A stretch of DNA of 64,000 nucleotides from Reichenbachiella ulvae (GCF_025833875.1 NZ_JAOYOD010000001.1:3100001-3164000), one strand, 5' to 3'. Shown: positions 53,124 to 61,747, numbered from the stretch's first letter. Numbers and translations are program-made. Notes: generated from the sequence alone by a model not told the origin.

Positions 53124-53657
53124 CTGTAATAAGGGAATTAGTGTATAGTATTGATTTGAATTGATTCGCTAGTGATGTGTCCGACTGATGATCGAACATG
53201 GGTAAAGAAAGGGAATACGAATCGCTGCGATCAAATCTCGGGCTACCACCTATAGAAAGGACACTGAGAAGGGACATTCTCATCCAGAGTTTATTAACGG
53301 TTGGATTCATTTCATCTTTCATAAACATACTTTTCCTCTAAATACTTAGAGGGATTTTTCACATAGGGTCAATGTGTTAAAAAGTAGTTTCTCTGAATGC
53401 TGCACCACGATGATAGAATGATCCGGTCGGATTGTCAAGTTTTTTTTTGACTTTCTACTTTTCGCCCTCGTCCTAACACCGTTAGACCTCAGAAGCTTAC
53501 TTGCCGATTCGCCTCCTTTTATTTATCCTTGCAACCGGGTCATTGATTGGACCTCCCGCAGCAAGAGAAAACTATCGTTTGAATAAATTATTGGATCGCA
53601 CCCATCCAGAAGGACAGCCATTGCCTTTTTGAATGGGATGCAAAGAATTGTAAAAGC
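53124..53657. other. Divergent intergenic region between the two fibre subfamilies
   Basis: This 534-bp gap lies between minus-strand F14 and plus-strand F15. It carries promoter cassette D at 53410-53438. On the plus strand, CCCGCAGCAAGAGAAAAC near 53556-53573 loosely resembles the conserved leader of the other cassettes, but no good -10 and -35 boxes precede it. No ORF is convincing. Confidence 0.5.
53410..53438 (-). promoter_or_regulatory. Promoter cassette D (TTGACA-N17-TATCAT)
   Basis: On the minus strand, TTGACA at 53433-53438, 17 bp, TATCAT at 53410-53415, then a diverged leader (GTGGTGCAGCATTCAGAG). The boxes and spacing are kept although the leader between and after them has changed, which argues that the boxes are functional. 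It lies about 285 nt upstream of the F14 start. Confidence 0.65.
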
Positions 53658-54539
53658 ATGAATATCAAAAAAAGAATCAACCTTGGCCTATGCACTTTAG
53701 CCTGTCTACTTCTGTCCTGGCAAACTCAAGCTCAAACTAACAAAATAGGAACTTCAGGAGATGTGGGGATTGGAACAGATAACCCGAACTTAAAGCTTCA
53801 TGTCGTAGATGACGTATCCAACGTGGCGAGATTTGAAAGTACAAACAATACTGATAATGCTCAATCTACGATGCTCTTGAATGTAGGATTAACCTCAAGA
53901 GCGATGATTAAATGGCACAAGGAAGGCGGAAGCTCATACAAAGGTGCATTAAGTTTTGGAACTCGAGGCGTTGATGGTCTAAAGGAGCGGCTATTTATTA
54001 ATGGTGATGGTAAAGTAGGTATTGGGACAGAAACTCCCTTTTCGACTGCACATGTTAAACATAGCGAATCTGGTCTTGGAATTTCAGATGTTAGTGGTTT
54101 GATTGTTGAAAACAGTGGGAGCAGTAATGATTATTGCGTATTTCAAGCTGTGACCAAAGGCGGTGGTAAAAGTTTTTCTATAACTAATGCAGGAAATGTA
54201 GGAATCGGAACAACCACCCCTGACGCTAAACTAGCCGTAAAGGGCACCATCCATACCCAGGAAGTAAAAGTAGATATGAACGGCTGGTCGGACTTTGTCT
54301 TTTTCGACAACTACAATCTTCGCTCCCTAGAAGAAACCGAGCAATACATCCAGGAAAACCAGCACCTCCCTGACATCCCCAGCGAGGCAGAAGTCACCGC
54401 CAACGGCATCAACCTCGGAGAAATGGACGCCAAGCTCCTGCAAAAGATCGAGGAGTTGACGCTATATCTTATTGAGCAGAATAAGGAAATCGAATCTTTA
54501 AAAACAGAAATAAAAGCACTTAAAAATCAATCAAAATGA
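53658..54539 (+). CDS. Fibre-like protein F15, second subfamily
   Basis: The 293-residue protein has a signal peptide (1-25, TQA-QTN). GIGT repeats: DVGIGTDNP (about 35), KVGIGTETP (about 120) and NVGIGTTTP (about 185). The constant module differs from the minus-strand genes: EVKVDMNGWSDFVFFDNYNL, then HLPDIPSEAEVTANGINLGEMD and AKLLQKIEELTLYLIEQNKE. It shares this module with F16 and F17. It is the first gene of a four-gene plus-strand operon, coupled by ATGA to F16. Confidence 0.8.
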   Translation: MNIKKRINLGLCTLACLLLSWQTQAQTNKIGTSGDVGIGTDNPNLKLHVVDDVSNVARFESTNNTDNAQSTMLLNVGLTSRAMIKWHKEGGSSYKGALSFGTRGVDGLKERLFINGDGKVGIGTETPFSTAHVKHSESGLGISDVSGLIVENSGSSNDYCVFQAVTKGGGKSFSITNAGNVGIGTTTPDAKLAVKGTIHTQEVKVDMNGWSDFVFFDNYNLRSLEETEQYIQENQHLPDIPSEAEVTANGINLGEMDAKLLQKIEELTLYLIEQNKEIESLKTEIKALKNQSK

Positions 54540-55681
54540 GAAGCCTACTCCCACTCCTAATTATTTTATTCACATACCAAATTGCATTTGGACAAAACAA
54601 ATTGGAATCCACAGGTAATGTGGGTATTGGAACTTCCAGTCCTAATTATCTCTTGCACGTTAAAAAAGGATCTTCAGGAACCAATGGTCACAATTTTGCT
54701 GATATTTTGGTGGAAGATAACGATAAAGGAATGATTCAAATCGTCACTCCAAGTACCGGTATCGGCTACTTCGGTTTTGGCAATGAGCTTGACAATTACA
54801 TTGGAGGAATGCAATATGATCACACCAACAACCGCTTGATTTTTAGAGCTAACAATCATAATTATAATCTTTCAATTGATAATAATGGCTCTATTGGGGT
54901 TGGAACTTTAACTCCAGCCACCACATTAGAAGTAAATGGTGATATTTCACTTTCTAGAACTCACAAAATCACTTTTCTTGAAAAAGTCAATGGTGGAACT
55001 AGAGCCTACATAGGCTCAACAAATGGCAAAAATGGCGATTACAATTCACTAGTATTTGCCGTTGGCGGAGGAACCGAATCTATGATTCTTAGACATAATG
55101 GCAATCTAGGGATTGGGACACTTACTCCAATTAATAAACTTCAAATCAACAATTTAAACAATGACGGTATAAATCTAGATAACAAATTTAGGTTTAGAAC
55201 TTCTGGTACTTCTAACAATTTTGTATTGGAACATATCGCTGACAATGGCAATTTGTATTTCAGAAGTATGGTAGCAGGTGATGCCGCTGGAAATATCATC
55301 ATCAACGATTTAGGTGGGAATGTAGCTATCGGAGGCGCATCTACAGGATCACACAAACTGGCTGTACATGGTTCAATTGGTGCTCGAGAAATCAAAGTAG
55401 AAGCTAGCGGCTGGTCAGACTTTGTCTTTTTCGACAATTACAACCTTCGCTCCCTAGAAGAAACCGAGCAATACATTCAGGAGAACCAACACCTCCCTGA
55501 CATCCCCAGCGAGGCAGAAGTCACCGCCAACGGCATCAGCCTCGGAGAAATGGACGCCAAGCTCCTGCAGAAGATTGAGGAGTTGACCTTATACTTGATA
55601 GAGCAGAACAAGGAAAATCAAGCCCTTAAAACTGAAATGGAATCTCTAAAATCTCGATTAGAAAAACTCGAAAAGCAATAA
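54536..55681 (+). CDS. Fibre-like protein F16, second subfamily
   Basis: The 381-residue protein has signal peptide 1-19 (AFG-QNK). Repeats NVGIGTSSP, SIGVGTLTP, NLGIGTLTP and a NVAIGGAS unit at intervals of about 90-100 residues. Module GWSDFVFFDNYNL...DIPSEAEVTANGISLGEMD with a longer coiled tail (EMESLKSRLEKLEKQ). ATGA overlap with F15 and a 2-bp gap to F17. Confidence 0.8.
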   Translation: MRSLLPLLIILFTYQIAFGQNKLESTGNVGIGTSSPNYLLHVKKGSSGTNGHNFADILVEDNDKGMIQIVTPSTGIGYFGFGNELDNYIGGMQYDHTNNRLIFRANNHNYNLSIDNNGSIGVGTLTPATTLEVNGDISLSRTHKITFLEKVNGGTRAYIGSTNGKNGDYNSLVFAVGGGTESMILRHNGNLGIGTLTPINKLQINNLNNDGINLDNKFRFRTSGTSNNFVLEHIADNGNLYFRSMVAGDAAGNIIINDLGGNVAIGGASTGSHKLAVHGSIGAREIKVEASGWSDFVFFDNYNLRSLEETEQYIQENQHLPDIPSEAEVTANGISLGEMDAKLLQKIEELTLYLIEQNKENQALKTEMESLKSRLEKLEKQ

Positions 55682-55683
55682 CT

Positions 55684-56847
55684 ATGAAACTCTACACCAA
55701 ACTTACTTTCCTCTTGGTAATTTTTACATTATCTACCAAAGCCCAAGAATGGAATGATCCTGCAACTACATCAGATTGGAATCAGTTATGGAAAAGCTCT
55801 TTTGTCCAGGGACAAGATGCTGCAAATGCACCTGAGTCAACCGGTTGGTTTTGGGGCATCAACATGAATCACAGTTCAAACAGCACCGCATATAGATACA
55901 ATGGACAAATCGCAATTAAAAATGCATATAACCAGCCCACCATGTACTATCGCAGCACCAAAAGTGATGGACAAGGGGTTTGGGCAAGAGTCATGAGCGA
56001 ATATTCAACGTCGATTGGTCTGTTGACCATGACCAATTCGATTCGAATCAATGGTAATAATCTGCATGGTGATAACTTAGATTTTTTACAAAACACCGGA
56101 GCTCTATTAGTGGGCTGGAACCGCAGTGCATCCCATGGTGAAACTGATTTTATTTCAAACCGAGGGACAGGATCTGAAGGAGGTTTCGAATTTAGAGACA
56201 TAAACAATAGTGGGGTTGAAAAACTATTATTAAAAATCAATGGCGATGGCAAAATCGGAATTGGCACAAGCTCTCCAGATCATTTACTTCATATCAAGGC
56301 AACAGGCTGGGCTTATAGTGTGCTGGAAGCCGGAGCTAATTCCGCGTCCATCCTAGAATTAACTAATCCTGCAAAAACTTGGCAAGTTCAAAATTCTTCA
56401 AATAACAAATTTATCATTAGAGACAAAACCAACAATGCTGCAAGATTAACCATAGATGATAATGGTAACGTGGGAATAGGTACCTCATCCCCTGACGCTA
56501 AACTAGCCGTAAAGGGCACCATCCATACTCAGTAAGTAAAAGTAGACATGACTGGCTGGTCCGACTTTGTCTTTTTCGACAATTACAATCTTCGCTCCCT
56601 AGACGAAACCGAGCAATTTATTCAGGAGAACCAGCACCTCCCCGACATCCCCAGCGAGGCTGAGGTCACCGCCAACGGCATCAACCTTGGAGAAATGGAC
56701 GCCAAGCTCCTGCAGAAAATTGAGGAGTTGACCTTGCATATGATTGAGATGAATAAACAGAATATTGAACAGCAAAAACTCATTGAATCACAAGCCATCA
56801 ATATCAAACAACTGGAAGAAAAAATTGAACAAATTAAAAAGCTCTAA
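55684..56847 (+). pseudogene. Fibre-like gene F17, interrupted by a TAA nonsense codon
   Basis: The upstream frame (55684-56535, 283 residues) has signal peptide 1-20 (TKA-QEW), a collar-like N-terminal region, and NVGIGTSSP followed by GTIHTQ and then TAA at 56533-56535. The same frame continues directly after the stop with VKVDMTGWSDFVFFDN, the constant module, and a coiled tail to 56847. In F15 the codon at this place is GAA (Glu), so a single G-to-T change creates the stop. The full protein would be 387 residues. An ATG at 56548 could restart the module alone. No frame change is involved. Confidence 0.88.
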
Positions 56848-56849
56848 CT

Positions 56850-57611
56850 ATGAAAAAAATCATTGTAATTATTTGTTGTCTAATTTTTACCTTCTCTACC
56901 TCTCAAGGACAAAGCAATCGATTAGAATTAGGACCTCATCCAGAAGAAAACAATTGGTTATTTTATACCAAGCCCAATTCCGGCCAACTCGAAATAGCTC
57001 CTAGAAAGACTTATGATGGAGGAAGCTGGGGTTATGATTGGTCAAAAAGTTTATTATACACCAAAGCAGGTGAACTACGTGTTGGACATTATTATGGATT
57101 TAGAGATCAAAATGGTCGTATCGGTTTTAATAGTGATCAACAAGCCTACATTGACTTTCACTATTCTGGCTCTTCTATCAATTCTGGTCAACTAATCTTA
57201 GCATTTGGAACTGCAGCAAGCAGTGCTATGAACTTTGGTAGCAACACTTCTAATGGTTTTGAAAAATTGATGAGCCTTTCTCAAGGCTCCAATGGCCTAG
57301 GCCTACTGACTATTAAAGGCCACTTACATTCACGTGAGGTCAAAGTAGCCATCAATGCAGGACCAGACTATGTATTTGAATCTGATTATGAACTAAGATC
57401 TCTTCTGGACACCAAAAAATTCATTGAAGATAACAAACACCTGCCAGAGGTACCAAGTGCCAAGGAGATGGAAGCATCTGGCGTGGAACTGGGACAAATG
57501 AACATGCTACTTCTCAAAAAAATAGAAGAACTTACCCTCTATCAAATCGAACTTCTGGAAAGACTAGAACATGCCGAAGAGAAAATACAGGAATTGGAAT
57601 CGAAAAATTAA
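56850..57611 (+). CDS. Fibre-like protein F18, last gene of the plus-strand array
   Basis: The 253-residue protein has signal peptide 1-20 (SQG-QSN). No canonical GIGT repeat. The constant module is intermediate between the two subfamilies: GPDYVFESDYELRSLLDTKKFIE, HLPEVPSAKEMEASGVELGQMN, LLLKKIEELTLYQIELLE, then a short coiled coil (given in order as parts). Its MNMLLLKKIEELT belongs to the minus-strand type although it sits in the plus-strand array. It converges on hipA with a terminator between. Confidence 0.78.
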   Translation: MKKIIVIICCLIFTFSTSQGQSNRLELGPHPEENNWLFYTKPNSGQLEIAPRKTYDGGSWGYDWSKSLLYTKAGELRVGHYYGFRDQNGRIGFNSDQQAYIDFHYSGSSINSGQLILAFGTAASSAMNFGSNTSNGFEKLMSLSQGSNGLGLLTIKGHLHSREVKVAINAGPDYVFESDYELRSLLDTKKFIEDNKHLPEVPSAKEMEASGVELGQMNMLLLKKIEELTLYQIELLERLEHAEEKIQELESKN

Positions 57612-57618
57612 TCATAAT

Positions 57619-57643
57619 GCTAGTCTCTATCCAAGAGGCTAGC
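57619..57643. terminator. Bidirectional terminator between fibre array and hipA
   Basis: GCTAGTCTCT at 57619-57628 pairs with AGAGGCTAGC at 57634-57643 with one G-T pair and a 5-nt loop. It lies 7 bp past the F18 stop and 8 bp before the hipA stop, fitting a shared terminator for the convergent genes. Confidence 0.7.
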
Positions 57644-57651
57644 TCTTTGGT

Positions 57652-58959
57652 TTACTTGAGATGGTGAAGATGACTTTCGATCTCCATTGTCTTCTCAGCA
57701 TCCACTTTAGCTTCTCGCGCAAAATCAACCCAATTCTTCACTACGGTATTAATCTCCTCAATGATCTTCTCCCCTTTTTTGATGCTATTGGCCTTAGCGA
57801 TGGTCATTAGGTCGGCTTTTGTGATGTCTTTGTGTTTACCATTGACACTGAGCGTTTGCTGGTTGACCCAGTGGTTGTTAGGATCATATGCGTAACAGAC
57901 ATCATAGGCCGGAGACAGTTCCCATTTCCCGCCTTGCTTTAGGCGAAATGCAAAATTCTTGGTGTGGTCATCGCAGTTAGTTGCTAGTACATTGAACACC
58001 ATTCTTCGAAACATCTGTTCGGCCTCAGGATAAGTCAATCTGAGCACACGCATGGTCTGAAACAGTTGCTCATAGCTATAGCCTTGCATATGATTGTAGT
58101 CAAAGTGCTGGATACCGCACAGAGTCTGAATGTGATGCTTAACGTTATTAGCCTCTCGATCAAATCGCTTGGTCATAAAGTGCGTTCTTTTCCCATCGTT
58201 CAGGATTTTACACTCCATCATGTCTATACCGCATTCCTTAGCCATTAGGTAGTACGCATACTCCACTTCACCCCAGCCCATACTTTCTCCAAACTGCGCA
58301 CCGCTAACGCCATCTAATTTGATCAGCCAATGTTCAAATCCCTCGTCCACTTGTGCCTGTCCAGACCGCACTTCTCCAGATTGCTCATTATAGGCAATCA
58401 CTGCTTTTGGTCTAGCACCACCGGCAGACGTACCTATTCGGAGAATCTCTTTGACACCCTGCTCTTCTTCCTTGTTGAGCTTGGTTTGAAATGCTTCTCT
58501 ATCCGAAAGCATCTTGCGAGCCACATCTACCAAACTATTGATTTCCAGACTTACAGTACCAACACTGGCTTCCATCTGTGCAGGTCTAAATTCCAGTGCG
58601 CCCATTCCTCTTGAACCTATGAAACAGAGCTGCTCCACTGGATTCATGCTATTGGCTGGCCGGCCTTGTCTGGCTAACCAAACATTCATGAGCTGACTAC
58701 CATATCGGTCAGGCAGGCTGTCTGCCAGTAATCCTGGTAGCCCTTTGTAGGTATCTTCAGATTCATCTTTTCTTTTCCTCAACTCAGGGAACTCATAAAT
58801 ACGATTCCCTTGCTGAATCGGCATTTTGATGGGAGACAAATCCCAATCTTTAGACAGAAATTTCCTATCATATTGAAAGCTCGCCAGCTGTCTACCCTCA
58901 TCCCAGCGTACCGCTCCCACCAGCTCTCCCCAGATCAATACCTCTGCTACATCTACCAT
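57652..58959 (-). CDS. hipA: HipA-family toxin kinase
   Basis: The 435-residue protein has a HipA N-terminal domain (1-100, with GLPGLLADSLPDRYGS, a hallmark of the family) and the HipA kinase domain with IGTSAGGARPKAVIAY (nucleotide loop carrying the regulatory Ser), HWLIKLDG, FMTKRFDRE, catalytic NVLATNCDDHTKNFAF and the metal-site ELSPAYDVCYAY. In the family this kinase phosphorylates glutamyl-tRNA synthetase or related targets and is blocked by HipB. All active-site motifs appear intact. It overlaps the hipB stop by 7 bp. Confidence 0.94.
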   Translation of the reverse strand: MVDVAEVLIWGELVGAVRWDEGRQLASFQYDRKFLSKDWDLSPIKMPIQQGNRIYEFPELRKRKDESEDTYKGLPGLLADSLPDRYGSQLMNVWLARQGRPANSMNPVEQLCFIGSRGMGALEFRPAQMEASVGTVSLEINSLVDVARKMLSDREAFQTKLNKEEEQGVKEILRIGTSAGGARPKAVIAYNEQSGEVRSGQAQVDEGFEHWLIKLDGVSGAQFGESMGWGEVEYAYYLMAKECGIDMMECKILNDGKRTHFMTKRFDREANNVKHHIQTLCGIQHFDYNHMQGYSYEQLFQTMRVLRLTYPEAEQMFRRMVFNVLATNCDDHTKNFAFRLKQGGKWELSPAYDVCYAYDPNNHWVNQQTLSVNGKHKDITKADLMTIAKANSIKKGEKIIEEINTVVKNWVDFAREAKVDAEKTMEIESHLHHLK

Positions 58960-59306
58960 CCTAAGTCCGTTTTATGTTCCTGATCTTTTCTTTTTCCTGT
59001 TGCCTTCTTTCTGGCTTGCTTTTGAAGCCTGGCATATTCTAGTGGGCTAATGCTATGATCCACTTTAAAAACATCCATGACGTATAATAAATCTAACACT
59101 CTAAGCACTTGGAGTAAAGTACTTAGCGTTACCTTCTCCCCTCGTTCTAAAAGGCTCAAGGTCGACCGGCTGATACCTGCTGCATTGGCCACTTCCTCCT
59201 GGGATCTATTCTGATTGAGACGATGATGCTGAACGAAAACACCTATCGTCTGGCTCAAGGCTACATCACTCATCGACACCCAATTTATGTATGATTTATC
59301 ATTCAT
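58953..59306 (-). CDS. hipB: HipB-like XRE antitoxin/autorepressor
   Basis: Start is uncertain: MNDKSY at 59306 gives 117 residues, MSDVAL at 59273 gives 106. The HTH domain has RSQEEVANAAGISRSTLSLLERG; the C-terminal tail is Lys-rich (QKQARKKATGKRKDQEHK). It overlaps the hipA start, so the two are translated together. An imperfect palindrome (59291-59302) falls between the two possible starts, and a clearer one (59332-59343) lies upstream, consistent with autorepression. If the later start is used, all palindromes are upstream of it, which I find slightly more likely. Confidence 0.85.
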   Translation of the reverse strand: MNDKSYINWVSMSDVALSQTIGVFVQHHRLNQNRSQEEVANAAGISRSTLSLLERGEKVTLSTLLQVLRVLDLLYVMDVFKVDHSISPLEYARLQKQARKKATGKRKDQEHKTDLGW

Positions 59307-59360
59307 AAAATCAAATATAAACAATTATTGAATGATTAATCATACGATAAAAAATTTATC
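59291..59360. promoter_or_regulatory. hipBA operator region with repeated palindromes
   Basis: Perfect palindrome ATGATTAATCAT at 59332-59343, a near copy ATGATTTATCAT at 59291-59302 (41 bp away, about four turns) and an inverted GATAAA/TTTATC pair at 59346-59360. A TATATTTG at 59311-59318 on the minus strand fits the -7 element of Bacteroidota promoters (TAnnTTTG), although no good -33 box is seen. Together they look like a HipB-controlled promoter. Confidence 0.55.
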
Positions 59361-59402
59361 AAAGATAATGATATAAAAACTTGTGTTATGATTTAATATT
59401 TC

Positions 59403-59439
59403 AAGAGAGAGACCTAAATCATTCTTAGGTCTCTCTCTT
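59403..59439. terminator. Strong hairpin after the phosphoesterase gene
   Basis: A perfect 15-bp stem, AAGAGAGAGACCTAA with TTAGGTCTCTCTCTT, around a 7-nt loop, only 3 bp past the stop of the gene at 59443. No long T-run follows, so it may act as an RNA end protector or a weak terminator that insulates hipBA. Confidence 0.65.
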
Positions 59440-59442
59440 ATG

Positions 59443-60213
59443 TTAACTCATTTCGATCACCTTGGCAAAATCAAAGCCTTGATGTTCACTATGTGATACA
59501 TAACCAAACTGGTTGGATCTGAACTTGACTCCAAGGGCATCAACATTCTTGTCCCAGTGGTTGTGACCATAGATCCAATAGTCGATATCCCACCCCTCAA
59601 TTCTCACAGACAAATCCGCCGTAAAGTATCTTTTAATAATTGGACCAATGAGCGAATTAGAACCCTTTGGATAGCCATCAGTTTGTGGACAAGGAACAAA
59701 ATGAGATACCACTACTCTAGGATTTGTTTTTTCCTTATTCAGTTCAGTACTGAGCCATTTCACAGCCCTTTGATGAAGCTCATCATGATGCTTATAAGTA
59801 TAGCGCTCACCATCATATTTACAGCTACGAAAATCGGCAATGTAATTTTTGATCATGTGATGTCTAACTATCGACCAAAGTGTAGTGAAGTAAAAATCTA
59901 CTCCTTCGATATGAACTTTTTGATGATTGAGGTATCGGACATTAGGATAGATCTTCAGATCAATATCAAAAGCCTGAGAGACATCTTCATTCATATACCA
60001 TTCATGGTTACCAGGGATAATATAAACCTGTTCCCAATTTTTGGATAGCCACTCAAAGTAGCTATCTCGCGTTACTTGCCGGTTAACTATGTTATCTATA
60101 TCCCCTGCTAATATCAAGTATGGAGCGACTGGCTTCAGGTTATTGACTTGTGTCAAATAGTGGTGGTTATTTTCAAACTCCAAATGGAGATCACTTGCGT
60201 ATTGGAATTTCAT
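59443..60213 (-). CDS. Calcineurin-like metallophosphoesterase
   Basis: The 256-residue protein carries the metal-binding motifs in order: ASDLHLE (about 6-12), LAGDIDN (about 35-41), PGNHEWY (about 66-72), VVSHFVPCP (about 169) and YGHNHWD (about 214-220). These are the five blocks of the calcineurin-like phosphoesterase superfamily. The substrate is unknown; such proteins are frequent passengers of mobile elements. It starts 8 bp after the stop of the next gene upstream. Confidence 0.88.
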   Translation of the reverse strand: MKFQYASDLHLEFENNHHYLTQVNNLKPVAPYLILAGDIDNIVNRQVTRDSYFEWLSKNWEQVYIIPGNHEWYMNEDVSQAFDIDLKIYPNVRYLNHQKVHIEGVDFYFTTLWSIVRHHMIKNYIADFRSCKYDGERYTYKHHDELHQRAVKWLSTELNKEKTNPRVVVSHFVPCPQTDGYPKGSNSLIGPIIKRYFTADLSVRIEGWDIDYWIYGHNHWDKNVDALGVKFRSNQFGYVSHSEHQGFDFAKVIEMS

Positions 60214-60221
60214 AGCTATCG

Positions 60222-60656
60222 TTATTTCGTCATCATTAATTCTTTAAACTTACTTTCTCTCATCCTGTACAGGTTCTTATAGTGATCCATTCTGGCTTTG
60301 CCTTCCTTGTAAAAATCCTGAGCATAGAGAAAATCCTCTTCTTCTATCATGAATTGCTTAATCCTTTGATAGCAGGTAATGATAGCCTCGGTCGGGAAAG
60401 CTTCGATAATATATTCCCTTTTTCCTGGAACAGCCCAGGGTTCTAGCAGCTTGATCATCATCTTTTCGATCAACTCTGCTTGCCAAAAATGATCCCAATG
60501 ATCATGGTGCTCTACTTGAAATTGTTGGCCTTTATGCTCCTTGTTGTAGTAGCGATACCTAAGGCTCCACCGTCGGGATATACCAAATTTACTCACCCCA
60601 TTTTCCAGTTTCAACACATAAAAGAAACCAGGCATCTCTAATCTCTCGATCTTCAT
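60222..60656 (-). CDS. GIY-YIG-like (T5orf172/MUG113-type) protein
   Basis: The 144-residue protein has GFFYVLKLENGVSKFGISRR near the N-terminus (about 10-30), then an Arg in LRYRYYN and Glu-containing VPGKREYIIEAF. This layout (Y-V, K-x-G-I-S, downstream Arg and Glu) fits the T5orf172 branch of the GIY-YIG nuclease superfamily, found in phages and mobile elements. The C-terminal 50 residues are helical. The match is by motif only. It is followed in the same direction by the phosphoesterase gene. Confidence 0.5.
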   Translation of the reverse strand: MKIERLEMPGFFYVLKLENGVSKFGISRRWSLRYRYYNKEHKGQQFQVEHHDHWDHFWQAELIEKMMIKLLEPWAVPGKREYIIEAFPTEAIITCYQRIKQFMIEEEDFLYAQDFYKEGKARMDHYKNLYRMRESKFKELMMTK

Positions 60657-60675
60657 AATTGTATTAGTTAGAATT

Positions 60676-60715
60676 AAAAATTTGTTTGTTCACCGAGAGA
60701 CGACAAACAATTTTT
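60676..60715. terminator. Hairpin terminator after the mob operon
   Basis: AAAAATTTGTTTG and CAAACAATTTTT pair (one bulge) around a 15-nt loop. On the minus strand the second arm ends in T5, as expected for termination of the relaxase transcript. It lies 28 bp past the relaxase stop. Confidence 0.55.
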
Positions 60716-60742
60716 AAGGCTAACTGATACCCTGCCTTTCTT

Positions 60743-61747
60743 CTAATTCATATCACGGCCTCTTCTCCTTTTTCGCTTCTTTCTCAATTCCTCTTCATCC
60801 TCTTCCTCATCATCTGATTTTTTTTGCCCTGGTCCTATGAATGGTTTAGGTGTGTACCCTTCTTCATGAGTAGGGGCTGGATCTTGAGCCCGTTCAACTG
60901 TAGGTTGAGTATTAACTTCAGTAGATGGTTGAATGGTTATATTCATTTCAGGCATTTGACTAATGAAAGCCTTTTTGATGGATTCTTGCATCTGCTTGTT
61001 CTGATAGGTTTTGCCCAATTGGCTTGCTTTGAAAACCTTATCTCCCATTTGATAGGATAATCCATAGACCTCTCCAGATTTTGCGTGAGAATGAAAGTGC
61101 ATCTTGACCCCTCTACCATTCAGTTCCTTTTTGAAATTGACAGTAAATTGTTTTAGACTAGAACCCCTTGTTTTTTTCAGACACTCTTGAACGGCATCCT
61201 TGATCTGGGTCTTGACCAGTTTATCTCCTTTCCCTTTGGCATGCTTTCTTTCTGCATGAATCTCTTTTGAGGATTTATTCTTTTCACCCTTTCCCCAATC
61301 CGGACTGGGCACTTCTTTCAACCCAAGCATAACCTCAGTAATTCGAGCAAAGTCTACCGCTTCACGATAGGAAAAGGAATCTGAAACAGTCTTGCCATTA
61401 TAAGAGACACGTGACCCAATTATATGGATATGTTCATGGTCCCGATCATTGTGTTTGATAATTGCATACGGCGCATCGGAATACCCCATATGATCCATGA
61501 AATCATGAGCGACCTCTTTCCACCGATCGTTTGTCAATCGCTCGCCTATCGGTAAACTCAATGAACCATGAAAGACCTTCTTTTGCAGTCTTTGATTTTG
61601 ATCAGACACACAGATCATCGCCTCCAATTGTTGATCAGTTGGTAGGTCTCCCATATTATCTCCCAGGCTCTCATGATTCTTATCTTCTTGAGTGAGATAA
61701 TTCATCAGACCCTTGAAGTCTGTGCCCGATTTCACCTTAGGGATCAC
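60743..61747 (-). CDS. mobA: MobA-type relaxase (HUH family)
   Basis: The 334-residue protein has a relaxase domain (1-240). Tyr in LMNYLTQED (about residue 17) is the likely nicking tyrosine. The histidine motif HNDRDHEHIHIIGSRV (about 103-118) has the HxDxxHxHxH-like layout of MOBP-type relaxases. The C-terminal 90 residues are acidic and Lys/Arg-rich and not conserved. It would nick oriT and lead DNA transfer with help from an external conjugation system. ATGA overlap with mobC. Confidence 0.88.
   Translation of the reverse strand: MIPKVKSGTDFKGLMNYLTQEDKNHESLGDNMGDLPTDQQLEAMICVSDQNQRLQKKVFHGSLSLPIGERLTNDRWKEVAHDFMDHMGYSDAPYAIIKHNDRDHEHIHIIGSRVSYNGKTVSDSFSYREAVDFARITEVMLGLKEVPSPDWGKGEKNKSSKEIHAERKHAKGKGDKLVKTQIKDAVQECLKKTRGSSLKQFTVNFKKELNGRGVKMHFHSHAKSGEVYGLSYQMGDKVFKASQLGKTYQNKQMQESIKKAFISQMPEMNITIQPSTEVNTQPTVERAQDPAPTHEEGYTPKPFIGPGQKKSDDEEEDEEELRKKRKRRRGRDMN

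Noticed and set aside
53550..53580. Fifth, plus-strand copy of the shared promoter cassette for F15
   Set aside because: CCGCAGCAAGAGAAAAC resembles the leader, but TTGCAA at 17-bp spacing is followed by CCTCCC instead of a TATNAT-like box.
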